Shown here: in pieces, positions 1 through 9,268 of the stretch
Layout of the letters: each line of letters begins with the position of its first letter
Numbering within the stretch: position 1 is the first letter of the stretch
Source of the DNA: Lacticaseibacillus paracasei subsp. paracasei
GTDB taxonomy: Bacteria; Bacillota; Bacilli; Lactobacillales; Lactobacillaceae
Assembly (NCBI RefSeq): GCF_000829035.1
Contig: NZ_AP012541.1
Location: forward strand, 1,922,001-1,986,000
Direction of reading: 5' to 3'
DNA length: 64,000 nt
The notes under the pieces: model-generated
What the model saw: the letters and a program-made list of their open reading frames with translations, nothing else
Databases searched by the model: none
What the model was told of the DNA's origin: nothing
Program-made: the position numbers and the translations under genes

Positions 1-1500
1 AAATTGGAAGCAGCCTTTGCAGGCGGGGCCTCGGGCTCTAAAGAGATTGTCAAAATGCTGCGAGCGCCGGGCATGGCGGCAATGTTTGGTGCGATGCCAA
101 AGGTGGACACGTATAACACAGCGATTGTGTTTGCTGGTGTGATGGTCGTCTTCATGATTATTTTGCAGGCCTTATGGGTTATGCCGCTGATGATTCGCAA
201 CACCCGCGGTCAAGAAGAAAGTGGCTTGCTCGAAATGGTTCGCGCTCGCAATGTTGGGCGAACGGCTGCCATCACCGCCGCTTCGCTTGAGCTTCTCATC
301 GACAGTGCCATAATGGGTATCCTCTATTTTGTCTCGTTGGCCGCTGTCAACATGGGTGGTACTGACTTGTACGGTGACTTCCTGTTTTCACTGGGGATGG
401 TGATCGCCAACTTGCTATTTGGAACCATTGCGTTGCTATTCGCGCAACTAACCAATAACACACGTACAGCCAATATGTTGAGCTACTTGGTGCTGACTGC
501 CGCTTATTTGGTTCGGCTGGTCACCGATATCCAGCATCAAAACCTGACGTGGTTATCACCAATTGGTTGGTTCGAAAAAGCAAACTTCTATACTGATAAC
601 AACGTCTGGGCCTTAGGTTTGGCCTTACTGGTCAGCATTCTGCTTGCGGCCAGCGCCACCATGATTGCCCGCAACCGCGATCTGGGCGCCGGGATTATTG
701 CTGAACGCACCGGCCGAGCCAAAGCTGCCGGCTGGCTTCGCTCGATCCCTGCCTTACTGTGGCGAACAGAGCGCGGATTATTTGCTGGGTGGTTAATCGG
801 CGCCGTGGTGTTTGGCGGCGTCATGGGTAGTGTGCTCGGCGGCGTTGGCGACATTCTTAAAACGAATCCGCTTTATCGTAAAATACTAGATGTTGGCCAA
901 ATCAACGCTGCCAATCAGACCATGGTCCTGTCATTCTTAGGCATGTATCTCGGCATTTTCGTCGCATTAGCCGTGACTGCTGGCGTCCAAGTGGCATTCC
1001 GACTCAAACGCGATGACAACCTTGGTTACTTGAGCGTCATTCATGCCGAAAAGCCAACGCGAACCACGATCAGTGTCAGCTACTATTGCTTTGGTCTGCT
1101 GGCAGGCGTGTTCGTCCTTTCTGCCGGGCTGCTGGCCTTGTTCTTCACTGGGAACACTGTTCTCAGTCACCCGTTGCCGCTCAAGTACCTCGGTCGCCTA
1201 TTTGCGGCTAGCGTTCCGGCTGTGATATCGTTTATCGCCCTTGGCATCGCACTAGTCGGTCTGTGGCCACGCTTAAGCAGTCTATTCTGGCTGTATATGG
1301 GAGCCGGTCTGATCGTTCAAATTTTCCGGGGATTGTTTGATTTGCCAAAACACGCAGGCAACTTCACACCTTTTGGCTGGATTGCCAATGTACCGGTTGA
1401 AAACGTTGATCAAACATGGCTAATCGTGATGATTGTTAGCGCTATAGTATTATTTGTTCTTGGTATTGCCGGTTATCGTCGTCAGGATTTGAGCCTATGA
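1..1500 (+). CDS. ABC-2 type transporter permease, 5'-truncated by window edge
   Basis: The reading frame is open from the first bases to the stop at 1500 (about 498 residues visible), so the true start is probably to the left. It is a polytopic membrane protein with hydrophobic segments in two halves (roughly residues 40-225 and 260-490), like the large two-domain permeases of ABC-2 exporters for polyketides or other drugs. Such permeases pair with a separate ATPase, which I would expect just upstream. Its stop overlaps the start of the TetR gene (ATGA), so the two are co-transcribed and the regulator probably controls this exporter. The substrate cannot be read from the sequence. Confidence 0.8.
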   Translation, partial: KLEAAFAGGASGSKEIVKMLRAPGMAAMFGAMPKVDTYNTAIVFAGVMVVFMIILQALWVMPLMIRNTRGQEESGLLEMVRARNVGRTAAITAASLELLIDSAIMGILYFVSLAAVNMGGTDLYGDFLFSLGMVIANLLFGTIALLFAQLTNNTRTANMLSYLVLTAAYLVRLVTDIQHQNLTWLSPIGWFEKANFYTDNNVWALGLALLVSILLAASATMIARNRDLGAGIIAERTGRAKAAGWLRSIPALLWRTERGLFAGWLIGAVVFGGVMGSVLGGVGDILKTNPLYRKILDVGQINAANQTMVLSFLGMYLGIFVALAVTAGVQVAFRLKRDDNLGYLSVIHAEKPTRTTISVSYYCFGLLAGVFVLSAGLLALFFTGNTVLSHPLPLKYLGRLFAASVPAVISFIALGIALVGLWPRLSSLFWLYMGAGLIVQIFRGLFDLPKHAGNFTPFGWIANVPVENVDQTWLIVMIVSAIVLFVLGIAGYRRQDLSL

Positions 1501-2135
1501 AAAATGTTGTGACAGATCCCGAAAAAGTCACCCGTATACTCAAAACAGCGACGGAAATTTTCGGCCAGCAAGGCTTCATCAAGAGCAAAACCGATCAGAT
1601 TGCCAACCAAGCACAAGTATCTAAGGGCTTGCTCTTCCATTATTTTGGCAATAAACAAGCGCTGTATCTTGACGCTTTCAAATATGCCTATCATCGGATT
1701 TATGATCACATGGACCCCAAAAAGTGGCAGAATGCCCCTGGCTTGGCTGCCATGATGACCACTGCAGTTAAGTATGAGTTGAAACTGCAATTCAAATTCC
1801 CGGCTGAATACCGCTTGATGATGCAAGCCTATGCTGATTTACCGCATTTCCCAAAACCGTTGCAACAACAAGTGCAGCAAGAAACAACTGCCATTTCTGC
1901 CGAAGCCGATCGCATTTTCCGCGAGAAAATTGAACAGTTGCCTCGTCGTGAAGGCCTGTCAGTCGATGACGTTTTCGGTGTCGTTTCTGCCTTAATTGCG
2001 CAACAAACAGCGGTCACCACCAGACTCATTGCCAGTGGCCATTATCGCAAGTTTGAAGATCTGCAGTCCGTGGTTGAGACGATGGCACGCCAGTTATTGA
2101 TTGTCGAACACGGCTTTTTACCAGATGAAAGTTGA
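1497..2135 (+). CDS. TetR family transcriptional regulator
   Basis: This 212-residue protein has an N-terminal TetR-type helix-turn-helix (about residues 10-55, with the family pattern ATEIFGQQGF, then QIANQAQVSKGLLFHYFGNK). The helical C-terminal part is the expected ligand and dimer domain. Start ATG overlaps the permease stop by four bases, giving translational coupling. It probably represses the ABC exporter operon in response to the exported compound; that is inference from position. A strong terminator follows at once. Confidence 0.9.
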   Translation: MKNVVTDPEKVTRILKTATEIFGQQGFIKSKTDQIANQAQVSKGLLFHYFGNKQALYLDAFKYAYHRIYDHMDPKKWQNAPGLAAMMTTAVKYELKLQFKFPAEYRLMMQAYADLPHFPKPLQQQVQQETTAISAEADRIFREKIEQLPRREGLSVDDVFGVVSALIAQQTAVTTRLIASGHYRKFEDLQSVVETMARQLLIVEHGFLPDES

Positions 2136-2152
2136 CGTCAGCTGATCGATTA

Positions 2153-2196
2153 AAAAAACCGCCTGCACTGATCTGATTCAGTACAGGCGGTTTTTT
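2153..2196. terminator. Bidirectional intrinsic terminator
   Basis: A GC-rich hairpin (arms around CCGCCTG and CAGGCGG) is flanked by an A-run on the left and a T-run on the right. It therefore works for the TetR operon on the plus strand and for the convergent MFS gene on the minus strand. Confidence 0.85.
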
Positions 2197-2226
2197 AGAT
2201 CATAAACCAGAAATGCCTTACCTTAT

Positions 2227-3639
2227 TCAACATTCAACTTTTTTTATACTTGTCAGCTTGAACAGACGAGCATACAACCAGAAGTTTAAGATGCCAATTG
2301 CTAGTAGCAGGCCAAAAGCCAGCTGACTGCCAATCCCAACATTTTGGGCGTGAGACAAGCCTGGCATAGTAACAGCCGTCATCATGCCAGCTAAAACGGT
2401 AGTCCCCATTGAACCTGTCACTTGCTGCCCTGTGCTATATAGGGCATTCGCGTCGCTTTGATCATCAGGTTGGATGACTTTCAAGCCATATGCTGTACTG
2501 TTGCCAAAAGCCATGGAACGGCCGATGGCAAAAATCAGATACAAGATCGTGACCCAAAGTACGCTGATGTGGCGGCCAAAAATCGTAAAGCCGAGCACGC
2601 CGAGCGTAAATAGCGTGTTGCCAAGAAATAACGGCAACCGTCCACCAAAATGGTCTAACATCCAACCGTAAACCGGCTGACCAAGTCCATTGAAGACACT
2701 GCCAGGCAAGAGAATTAATCCGCCAATAAAAGCAGTTGCCCCGTCAACAGTTTGCACATAGTTTGGCAGCAAAAAATTAATTCCAACATTCGAAAACTGC
2801 AAGAGAATATATGGCAGAAAACTGTATAAGAACCCTGGATCGTGGAAAACATCCAACTTAAACAAAGTTTTGGCGTGATGATTTGACAACCAAACGAAAA
2901 CTGTCATGGCTGCAACCACGATCAATAAACCCACACACGCAGTTAACCATTTCTGATCACTGACACCATTCAGTGCAACGGTCAAACTGATCAAGGCCAC
3001 ACCGAGAGCCGTAAAACGCAGCCAATCAAAAGCAAAATCTGAAGTTGGCGTGTATTGTTTGATTCTTCCCTGTCCCAGCACAAGTAACAAAATTGCAAAC
3101 GGCAAGGTGCTCCAGAAAATCATTCGCCAATCAAAGAAGTTTGCCACGGCACCGCCAAAGGTTGGTCCAAGCGCCGGTCCAATCAGAATAATGAGGTTCG
3201 CGACGCCCATGTAGGTACCAAGTTTACTTGTCGGTACCGTATCCAAAATAATATTGACCATCAGAGGACTACACAAACCGACACAACCTGCTTGAACCAG
3301 CCGGCCCGCAAGCAACACCCAGAACACTGGTGCCAGTGCGCACATCAAGTCGCCAATAATGAACAGCAATGCTGCCGTCACAAACAGCTGTCGGTTGGTA
3401 AATCTTCTTTTCATGTAAGCAGAACTCAGCATGATTAGCGCCGCGGCCAAAAGATAGCCCGAAGTCACCCACTGGACGGTCGTCAAAGACACATTAAAAT
3501 CATGCATCAAAGTTGGAAAAGTGACATTCATTGAAGTTTCGGTTAACACCCCCAAAAATGACATGAGCGCTACAATGCTGATCACAAGCAATGCGTGCCG
3601 AGCATTAGTTTCTTTTACTTCAATCGTTGTCTTCGCCAT
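2227..3639 (-). CDS. MFS drug exporter, DHA2 (EmrB/QacA) family
   Basis: About 470 residues with many hydrophobic segments, the size and pattern of 14-helix DHA2 proton antiporters. Visible signatures include an N-terminal VTFPTLMHDFNVS..VQWVTSGYLL stretch, an AGRLVQAGCVGLCSPL motif, and a motif C-like GPALGPTFGGAV in helix 5. I place the start at the ATG at 3639 because AAGGGG lies seven bases upstream; a TTG two codons earlier is too close to that site. It probably exports lipophilic drugs or cations from the cytoplasm; the substrate is unknown. It is transcribed alone and ends in the shared terminator. Confidence 0.87.
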   Translation of the reverse strand: MAKTTIEVKETNARHALLVISIVALMSFLGVLTETSMNVTFPTLMHDFNVSLTTVQWVTSGYLLAAALIMLSSAYMKRRFTNRQLFVTAALLFIIGDLMCALAPVFWVLLAGRLVQAGCVGLCSPLMVNIILDTVPTSKLGTYMGVANLIILIGPALGPTFGGAVANFFDWRMIFWSTLPFAILLLVLGQGRIKQYTPTSDFAFDWLRFTALGVALISLTVALNGVSDQKWLTACVGLLIVVAAMTVFVWLSNHHAKTLFKLDVFHDPGFLYSFLPYILLQFSNVGINFLLPNYVQTVDGATAFIGGLILLPGSVFNGLGQPVYGWMLDHFGGRLPLFLGNTLFTLGVLGFTIFGRHISVLWVTILYLIFAIGRSMAFGNSTAYGLKVIQPDDQSDANALYSTGQQVTGSMGTTVLAGMMTAVTMPGLSHAQNVGIGSQLAFGLLLAIGILNFWLYARLFKLTSIKKVEC

Positions 3640-3801
3640 GATCAATCCCCTTCGGTTTCTATCATAAGACGCAATATTTTCAGTAACAACGTCGAATTTT
3701 AAAAGGGCGTATGAAAGCGGCCTGAAATAGCAGCCATTTTAACAATCTTTCCATCCATAAATGCGATACGATAGAAGCATTAGTTAACGGAGGAATCACA
3801 C

Positions 3802-4539
3802 ATGACAATCATCTTGCTTTTCCTCGGCTTTTTGGTCGGGGCATTTATTATGACAATGGGCGGCGGTGGCGGTGCTTTTTACCTTGGCATCATGACCGGC
3901 GTCGCGCATCTGTCACCCGGCACCGCTGCGGCGACATCGCTATTTACCGCCATTCCGGCCTTGGCGGTTGGGTGTTACAGCCATTATCGTACAGGAAATA
4001 TGCGTTTTCACGCGGGTAACGAAATCCTGATGACCGCCGTGCCTGCCACGATTATTGGCAGTCTTGCAGCGCCACATATTCCCGAAGTCGTCTATTCATG
4101 GGCGATCGCGGTCATTTTTGTAGTGCTCGGTGTCCAAATGTTACGTCAATCGTTCGCGCGCAAAGTCAAAAAATCCACGCAACCTGCGTGGTTCGCCTAT
4201 GTCCTCGGCGCAATTAGTGGCCTCATGGTTGGTGTTGCCGGATTAAGCGGTGGCGGCCCGATCATGGCCGGTCTCATGTTAATGGGACTCGACATGCCTC
4301 ATGCGGCAGCGACTTCTTCGTACGCTTTAGTTTCTTTGTCAGTCATCGGCTGCCTTTTGCACGCCACCCAAGGCACGATTGCTTGGCAGGTCGGCGGCTT
4401 ATTGATGTTAGGCTCGCTGGTTGGTGCCGCGATTACCCCGCGTATTCTCAATCGCTTCGATCCGCGCCTGCTGACAGCTATCTTGCGGCCAATTCTTGGG
4501 ATCATGCTCCTGATAATGGCGGTGGCCCAGGTTTGGTAA
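3802..4539 (+). CDS. TauE/SafE family membrane permease
   Basis: A 245-residue membrane protein with about eight hydrophobic segments and two internally related halves. Each half opens with a glycine-rich helix (FIMTMGGGGGAFYLG near residue 17, LMVGVAGLSGGGPIM near residue 142). This is the TauE/SafE (DUF81) pattern of permeases proposed to export sulfite, sulfoacetate or other small anions. A strong ribosome site (GGAGG) lies eight bases before the ATG. There is no co-transcribed neighbour to suggest the substrate. Confidence 0.82.
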   Translation: MTIILLFLGFLVGAFIMTMGGGGGAFYLGIMTGVAHLSPGTAAATSLFTAIPALAVGCYSHYRTGNMRFHAGNEILMTAVPATIIGSLAAPHIPEVVYSWAIAVIFVVLGVQMLRQSFARKVKKSTQPAWFAYVLGAISGLMVGVAGLSGGGPIMAGLMLMGLDMPHAAATSSYALVSLSVIGCLLHATQGTIAWQVGGLLMLGSLVGAAITPRILNRFDPRLLTAILRPILGIMLLIMAVAQVW

Positions 4540-4658
4540 CGCAATTCAACTAACTTAACCAACAGTTAATTTTTCTGTGCCAAACTTGAAAACAGCGCGA
4601 TTGTTTTCCTTCACCTTGGCAACGATAATGAAGGTGAATAAGGAAGGGGTGAACGATC

Positions 4659-5693
4659 ATGCATATTGATCAAGTGATTCGCGAACGGCGCCTAGCTTTA
4701 GGACTCACGCAAGAGGAACTCGCCGACAAAATTGGCGTTTCGGCCCCAGCTGTTAGTAAATGGGAAAAAAGGGTGTCATATCCTGACATTACCTTGCTGC
4801 CAGCGTTGGCTCGCATTTTAGGCACGGATGTTAATACGCTGCTTACTTTCAGTGTCACGATGGATCCAGAAGAGAGTCGCCACCTATACGAAAAACTGAT
4901 GACGACTGCCAAAGATGCCGGATGGCAAGCAGCCGTCGATCTGGCCGAAGCGCAGATTGCACATTACCCATCAGTGCCAAGTTTGCAGTTGATGATTGCG
5001 GCTTTTTTACAAAGTCTGAAAAGTCAAATACCTGAAGCAGACTGGCCTTCAGTGTATCAACAAATTGTTGCCATTTATCAAACTGCGGAAAAGAGCACTG
5101 ATCTGCCACAGGCACAAGTAGCGGCCCAAAGTCTCTTTTACCTGTACCTCAAGGAAAAAGATTTTGATGCTGCCGAGAAGCAATTGACGCTGTTACCTCC
5201 TGAAGTGGTCGCCTATAACGCCATGGAGCCAAAATTGCAATTACAGCGCGGTCAACTCAAGGATGCTTACATTAGCGGCGAAAAGTTGCTTGGTACTGGC
5301 TTGGGGGCCGTCTCGCTTATTCTGAATGTACTCACTCAAGTTGGTCTTGCTGATCACCAGCTTGCTGTTGCCAAACGTTATGCTGACATGAGCCAAAAAA
5401 TAGACAACCTGATCCCTATCTCCAATCCTTATACGCTCGAAGCTCAGTTGAAAGTTGCAGAAGCTAGTAATGACCCAAATCAAGCTGTTACGATCATTAA
5501 AGAGGTGTTGGCCAATCTCAATCAACCGCAGCCACTGGTATTGCAGCATTTGACCCCAGCCAAAAGCAAGGAACAGGTCTCGCTCAAGGAAGCTCAACGG
5601 CAACTGTTGCAAATCTTCACCGCTGATCCCGAAATGGCTTTTCTCCAAAAAAGTCCCAGCCTTCAACAACTGCGCCATCAATACAATCTCTAA
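4659..5693 (+). CDS. XRE family regulator with TPR-like C-terminal domain
   Basis: The 344-residue protein starts with a canonical XRE/Cro helix-turn-helix (residues 5-60: LTQEELADKIGVSAPAVSKWEKR...YPDITLLPALARIL). The rest is all-helical with the look of TPR-like repeats. This architecture occurs in stand-alone regulators and in peptide-sensing Rgg/PlcR-like proteins; no small peptide gene is visible next to it. Ribosome site GGAAGGGG precedes the ATG. The target genes are not evident, and the gene stands alone before a strong terminator. Confidence 0.8.
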   Translation: MHIDQVIRERRLALGLTQEELADKIGVSAPAVSKWEKRVSYPDITLLPALARILGTDVNTLLTFSVTMDPEESRHLYEKLMTTAKDAGWQAAVDLAEAQIAHYPSVPSLQLMIAAFLQSLKSQIPEADWPSVYQQIVAIYQTAEKSTDLPQAQVAAQSLFYLYLKEKDFDAAEKQLTLLPPEVVAYNAMEPKLQLQRGQLKDAYISGEKLLGTGLGAVSLILNVLTQVGLADHQLAVAKRYADMSQKIDNLIPISNPYTLEAQLKVAEASNDPNQAVTIIKEVLANLNQPQPLVLQHLTPAKSKEQVSLKEAQRQLLQIFTADPEMAFLQKSPSLQQLRHQYNL

Positions 5694-5719
5694 CAAAATG
5701 ACATCATGACTAAAACACG

Positions 5720-5758
5720 AAAGGCCTTCGACAGGTAGCAAGTTGTCGAAGGCCTTTT
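5720..5758. terminator. Bidirectional intrinsic terminator
   Basis: A 14-bp near-perfect stem (AAAGGCCTTCGACA paired with TGTCGAAGGCCTTT) sits between the convergent XRE and DUF915 genes, with A and T runs on the two sides. Confidence 0.88.
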
Positions 5759-5777
5759 AATGTCTCATTCAATTAAA

Positions 5778-6629
5778 TCAGTTCGTAATTTTCCCATTAT
5801 TCAGAAATTCATACAGATACCGATTCACCAATGGGTTGTGCTCATGTAGCTGGCTATGCTGCGCCTTGCTATTGGTAATCTCGCGCTCAGTATAACTTTT
5901 CGCCCGCCCGGCAACAACATACCGCAAGGAACGTGCTGAATTGACTGGCACTCGGCCATCTGTGCCCTTGCCTAGGTTGCCAAATAGATTCAAAACGGCG
6001 GCAGTTTTGGGAAAATACCTGCGATTGTCATACAACGGTTTGTACCGATCCGACATAACGTTAGGCCGCCCATCTTTAGCAAGGGTAATATGCTGTCCGC
6101 CGTTCATTCCCGGCATACCGGGAAACCCGTTAAACGGCCCGGCAATCGTGATTAGTCGCCGCAATTGCGGCATCCCCTGCTTATCTGGCGTCACTGCCCA
6201 GTTTGCCCAAGCAGCCGAACCGGCCGAGTGCCCGACAGCGTTGAAGTTCTTGATACCATAACGTTTCTTCAGTTGTTTGAGAATTTTACCTAAGGTTGGC
6301 GCATCTGGTCGGCCGCTGCTGAAGACAACGGCAATCAGTGGGTGTTTCACACTGGCAGACCAAGAACCGCTCACGGACAACTGCCCAGTGTTGGTGACGG
6401 TATAGCGTAATACTTGCTGATACCCGGGATGTTTGCTGAGATCAGCAATCATATCTTTTTCCGATCCATAGCCACCACCAAAACCATGAACAAACAATGT
6501 TGGCGTTTGGTACGTACCTGCTGCTCGCGCAGTGGACGGTGCCGACCCGCGATTCATCCAAAACCACGCACCGCCACTAATGATGAGTACGATGACCACT
6601 GCCAGTATGACTTTGATCCATTTTTTCAT
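5778..6629 (-). CDS. DUF915-type alpha/beta hydrolase, membrane-anchored or secreted
   Basis: About 283 residues. An N-terminal basic stretch and one hydrophobic helix (residues 4-25) form a signal anchor or signal peptide, so the enzyme acts outside the membrane. The hydrolase core shows the oxyanion-side motif FVHGFGG, the nucleophile elbow GHSAG, an acid near GTDGRVPV and a C-terminal histidine cluster (QHSQLHEH), the catalytic triad order of the family. The substrate (an ester or lipid) is unknown. I prefer the ATG at 6629 because GAGGG is nine bases upstream; the ATG at 6635 would be only three bases away. Confidence 0.83.
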   Translation of the reverse strand: MKKWIKVILAVVIVLIISGGAWFWMNRGSAPSTARAAGTYQTPTLFVHGFGGGYGSEKDMIADLSKHPGYQQVLRYTVTNTGQLSVSGSWSASVKHPLIAVVFSSGRPDAPTLGKILKQLKKRYGIKNFNAVGHSAGSAAWANWAVTPDKQGMPQLRRLITIAGPFNGFPGMPGMNGGQHITLAKDGRPNVMSDRYKPLYDNRRYFPKTAAVLNLFGNLGKGTDGRVPVNSARSLRYVVAGRAKSYTEREITNSKAQHSQLHEHNPLVNRYLYEFLNNGKITN

Positions 6630-6744
6630 GAGCATAAGCCCTCGCCTTCATTTGAAGCTTCATGCTTTGCATTCTAACACGATCTCACTAAATTAAAACC
6701 ACAAACGCTCTTGCTTCGTCTATCAACTATTTAAGTGAATTAAC

Positions 6745-6795
6745 TTGCCAAAACACAAGATCCTTGGTATAGTGTATTAGTAATCTAATACACTA
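6745..6795 (+). promoter_or_regulatory. Promoter with palindromic operator of the GntR-ABC operon
   Basis: A -35 TTGCCA (6745-6750) and -10 TATAGT (6768-6773) are separated by 17 bases. A perfect inverted repeat with 11-base arms (TAGTGTATTAG and CTAATACACTA, spacer TAAT) covers 6770-6795, overlapping the -10 and the start point. This is the expected place for autorepression by the GntR protein encoded next. Confidence 0.8.
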
Positions 6796-6810
6796 GTAAG
6801 GAGGCACACC

Positions 6811-7188
6811 GTGGAATTTGACGATAAGATCCCAATCTATTATCAGATCAAACAATACTTGTATCAGGAAATCATCACCGATCGACTTAAATCAGGCGAT
6901 CAACTACCGGCTGTTCGGCAACTTGCCGCAGACCTAACCGTCAATGTCAACACGGTTCAGCGCGCCTTGACTGAACTCATTCAGGAAGGCGTCCTTGAAA
7001 CAAAACGGGGACGCGGCAATTTCGTCACAAATGATATGAAAGTGCTAATTGATATGAAAAAACGCGTCATTGCGACAGAATTAGATCGCCTTTATCACCA
7101 ACTATCAGAATTGAATTTAAGTGATGAGGAAATGAAAGACGCATTCGCCGCTTATGTTGATGAGCAGGAGGTAAAACATGACAACTAA
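6811..7188 (+). CDS. GntR family regulator, YtrA subfamily
   Basis: A 125-residue protein with a GntR winged helix (residues 10-75: IYYQIKQYLYQEII...QLPAVRQLAADLTVNVNTVQRALTELIQEGVLETKRGRGNFV). The C-terminal tail is too short to be an effector domain, which is typical of the YtrA subfamily that controls adjacent ABC operons. The start is GTG at 6811, with GGAGG six to seven bases upstream. It overlaps the ATPase gene by 11 bases. The palindrome just upstream is the likely operator. Confidence 0.9.
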   Translation: MEFDDKIPIYYQIKQYLYQEIITDRLKSGDQLPAVRQLAADLTVNVNTVQRALTELIQEGVLETKRGRGNFVTNDMKVLIDMKKRVIATELDRLYHQLSELNLSDEEMKDAFAAYVDEQEVKHDN

Positions 7189-7894
7189 CATGATCACAGT
7201 CAAACAATTGACTTATAAACGCAATCGTAAAGTGATTCTAGACGACTTGAATCTTGACCTCGTTCAAGGTCACTTCATCGGCTTATTAGGTGCAAACGGT
7301 GCCGGCAAAACCACATTGATGCGACTGTTAAACGGGGTCGCGACCACTTTTCATGGCACCATTCAAATTGGCTCATCAGAAAGTATTGTTGAACGGAAAC
7401 AACTAAGCAGCTTCAGTGAGTCGTTAAATGGCGTCAACCCAAATCGAACGCTCAAGCAAATTGCCACTTATTATGCCGACATGTATCTTGATTTTTCTGA
7501 AGCCGAGTTTGCTAACTTCCTGAAGACATTTGATCTTGATTCCCACCAGAAGCTGGCGGCCCTGTCAAAAGGTAATCGCAAAAAATTGATCGCTGCACTG
7601 ACCCTTGCCCGACAAACGCAACTTTATCTGCTAGATGAACCTTTTGAAGGTATCGATAGCATGACGCGCAAACGGATCATCAGTAACTTGATTGCGTGGA
7701 AACCGGCAGCGGCAACCGTGATTATTTCGGATCATCACGTAAGCGACGTTGCCAATGTGTTGGATGAGGTTGTCATCATTAAAGACAAGCACGTGGTGGC
7801 ACAGAAAAATGCCGAAGAGCTGCGAGAAGAAACCGGTATGAGTATTGAAGCCTATTATGAAAGTTTCTATGAAGGGAGTGACCAACGTGACTAA
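7178..7894 (+). CDS. ABC transporter ATP-binding protein
   Basis: A 238-residue ATPase with Walker A GANGAGKTT (near residue 38), a degenerate signature LSKGNRKKL, Walker B LYLLDEP and a switch histidine in IISDHH. The signature departs from the usual LSGGQ, as is common in the YtrB/BcrA-like group linked to GntR regulators. AGGAGG precedes the ATG. It works with the permease encoded downstream. A cell-envelope stress or antimicrobial peptide response is the usual role of such operons, but no substrate is readable. Confidence 0.88.
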   Translation: MTTNMITVKQLTYKRNRKVILDDLNLDLVQGHFIGLLGANGAGKTTLMRLLNGVATTFHGTIQIGSSESIVERKQLSSFSESLNGVNPNRTLKQIATYYADMYLDFSEAEFANFLKTFDLDSHQKLAALSKGNRKKLIAALTLARQTQLYLLDEPFEGIDSMTRKRIISNLIAWKPAAATVIISDHHVSDVANVLDEVVIIKDKHVVAQKNAEELREETGMSIEAYYESFYEGSDQRD

Positions 7895-8627
7895 CACTTG
7901 GACGATCATGCGAACACTGACACGGCAACGTTCACTGTCCGCTTTTAAAACATTTATCATGACTTTGGTTGCGACCATTGTGTCTCTCTTATTAGGGATG
8001 TTCAGTGGTGAAGCCAAAATCACGCTTGATCTTGGCTCATCTTTTCTCTTCGGATACGCTGTTATTGGCGGCTTCGTGCTTTTTGTCAGCTTGGCAACCA
8101 TGCAGGAACGAGTTTGGGTTAATAACTACTATCGATCAGTGCCAACCACCAACTTAAAACTTTATACAGCGAACCTGCTGGCAACCTGCCTATCATTTCT
8201 ATTTTACGCCGCCATCGAAGGCATTGTTCTTTTCGCCCTCGCGGTGATGCGTTGGGGGATGCATGTACCAACAGGTGGCCCCGTCACCACCTTGGCCGAA
8301 ATGGTGGTACTCCTGATTGCCTTGGGGATCTTTATCTGGGCATTTATCAGTCTCGTTCACCTCTTATCAGTGACCATTATGGCCTTCTTGCCTGAAACTC
8401 GAATTCGGCTTGTTCAATGGGGCATCTATCTGGTAGTCATCATCGTTGCCTCGACCATATTCGATCAAGTTCAGCGCCTGATCTTAATGCCTTTTGGCGG
8501 TTATGACAATGATGCCTTGACTGGCGCCTCAAGCATCGGCGTTGGCATTGTCGTCTTTATCATCGCAACGTTACTGATCTCAGCAGTGAATGTTTACCTG
8601 CTTGAAAAGTGGGTTGAAACTAAATAA
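7887..8627 (+). CDS. ABC transporter permease (GntR operon)
   Basis: A protein of about 246 residues with six likely membrane helices and no other domain, the membrane partner of the preceding ATPase. The frame is open further upstream, but I choose the GTG at 7887: AAGGGAG lies eight bases before it and the overlap with the ATPase is then only eight bases. Together with the GntR gene it forms a three-gene operon ended by the terminator at 8650. Confidence 0.78.
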   Translation: MTNTWTIMRTLTRQRSLSAFKTFIMTLVATIVSLLLGMFSGEAKITLDLGSSFLFGYAVIGGFVLFVSLATMQERVWVNNYYRSVPTTNLKLYTANLLATCLSFLFYAAIEGIVLFALAVMRWGMHVPTGGPVTTLAEMVVLLIALGIFIWAFISLVHLLSVTIMAFLPETRIRLVQWGIYLVVIIVASTIFDQVQRLILMPFGGYDNDALTGASSIGVGIVVFIIATLLISAVNVYLLEKWVETK

Positions 8628-8649
8628 TGTGCTCTGCCTAGCAACCACA

Positions 8650-8696
8650 AAAAAACAGCGTCCCACCGCGTTTTAACGATAGCGGGACACTGTTTT
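8650..8696. terminator. Bidirectional terminator between convergent operons
   Basis: A hairpin with arms AAAACAGCGTCCC and GGGACACTGTTTT has A and T runs on either side. It closes the GntR-ABC operon (plus) and the opp-acetyltransferase operon (minus). Confidence 0.8.
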
Positions 8697-9246
8697 ATTG
8701 TGGTTTTATCCACTCACTGCGTAGTAAGGAATACTCATTTTCATCATGGAAACCATCTGCCAGTTTTTCCCCGGCGCGATGGGTGCCATCGTGATGAAAG
8801 CCGGCCTTTTGAGCGACGGCATTGCTTGGTGCATTGTCAACAGCGGCGCGAATGATGACTTTGTTGACCCCGTACTCTTCAAAACCGATCTGGCACATTG
8901 CTTTCACCGCCCGATGCATCAGCCCGTGACCACGCACAGCTTGTTTAAGCCAATAACCGATATCACCACTTTCATCACTCGGACGAAAATGATTGAAGCT
9001 GATCATCCCAACCGGCTCATCCCGATACCATAAAACCAAGTTCACTGACTCCTCACGGCCAAAATGATCATTGACGCTCCGCAAAAATGCTGCTTCCTCG
9101 GCCTCCGTTTTTAATCCATTCGCCCAAGGTAAAAATCGACCGATATCATCGCGTTCTTGATCGATAATTGCAAAGAGCGGTGCTGAATCCAGCCGCGGAC
9201 GCGGTAATGCCAACTTAAAATCGTCATCAATCACATAACTTAACAT
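8695..9246 (-). CDS. GNAT acetyltransferase, RimJ/RimL type
   Basis: About 183 residues. The GNAT acetyl-CoA site is seen around DIGYWLKQAVRGHGLMHRAVKAM, and the family's late motif is NAPSNAVAQKAGFHHDG. RimL-like proteins acetylate ribosomal protein N-termini, but many lactobacillal relatives have unknown amine substrates. The ATG at 9246 is preferred (AAGGTG six bases upstream) over one five codons earlier. It starts 22 bases after the oppF stop with no terminator between, so it is probably the last gene of the opp transcript. Confidence 0.82.
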   Translation of the reverse strand: MLSYVIDDDFKLALPRPRLDSAPLFAIIDQERDDIGRFLPWANGLKTEAEEAAFLRSVNDHFGREESVNLVLWYRDEPVGMISFNHFRPSDESGDIGYWLKQAVRGHGLMHRAVKAMCQIGFEEYGVNKVIIRAAVDNAPSNAVAQKAGFHHDGTHRAGEKLADGFHDENEYSLLRSEWIKPQ

Positions 9247-9268
9247 GCTAAACACCTTCATCTCGCGT

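Noticed and set aside
5241..5741. 166-codon minus-strand frame
   Set aside because: Antisense of the XRE/TPR gene running through its terminator; no family signal.
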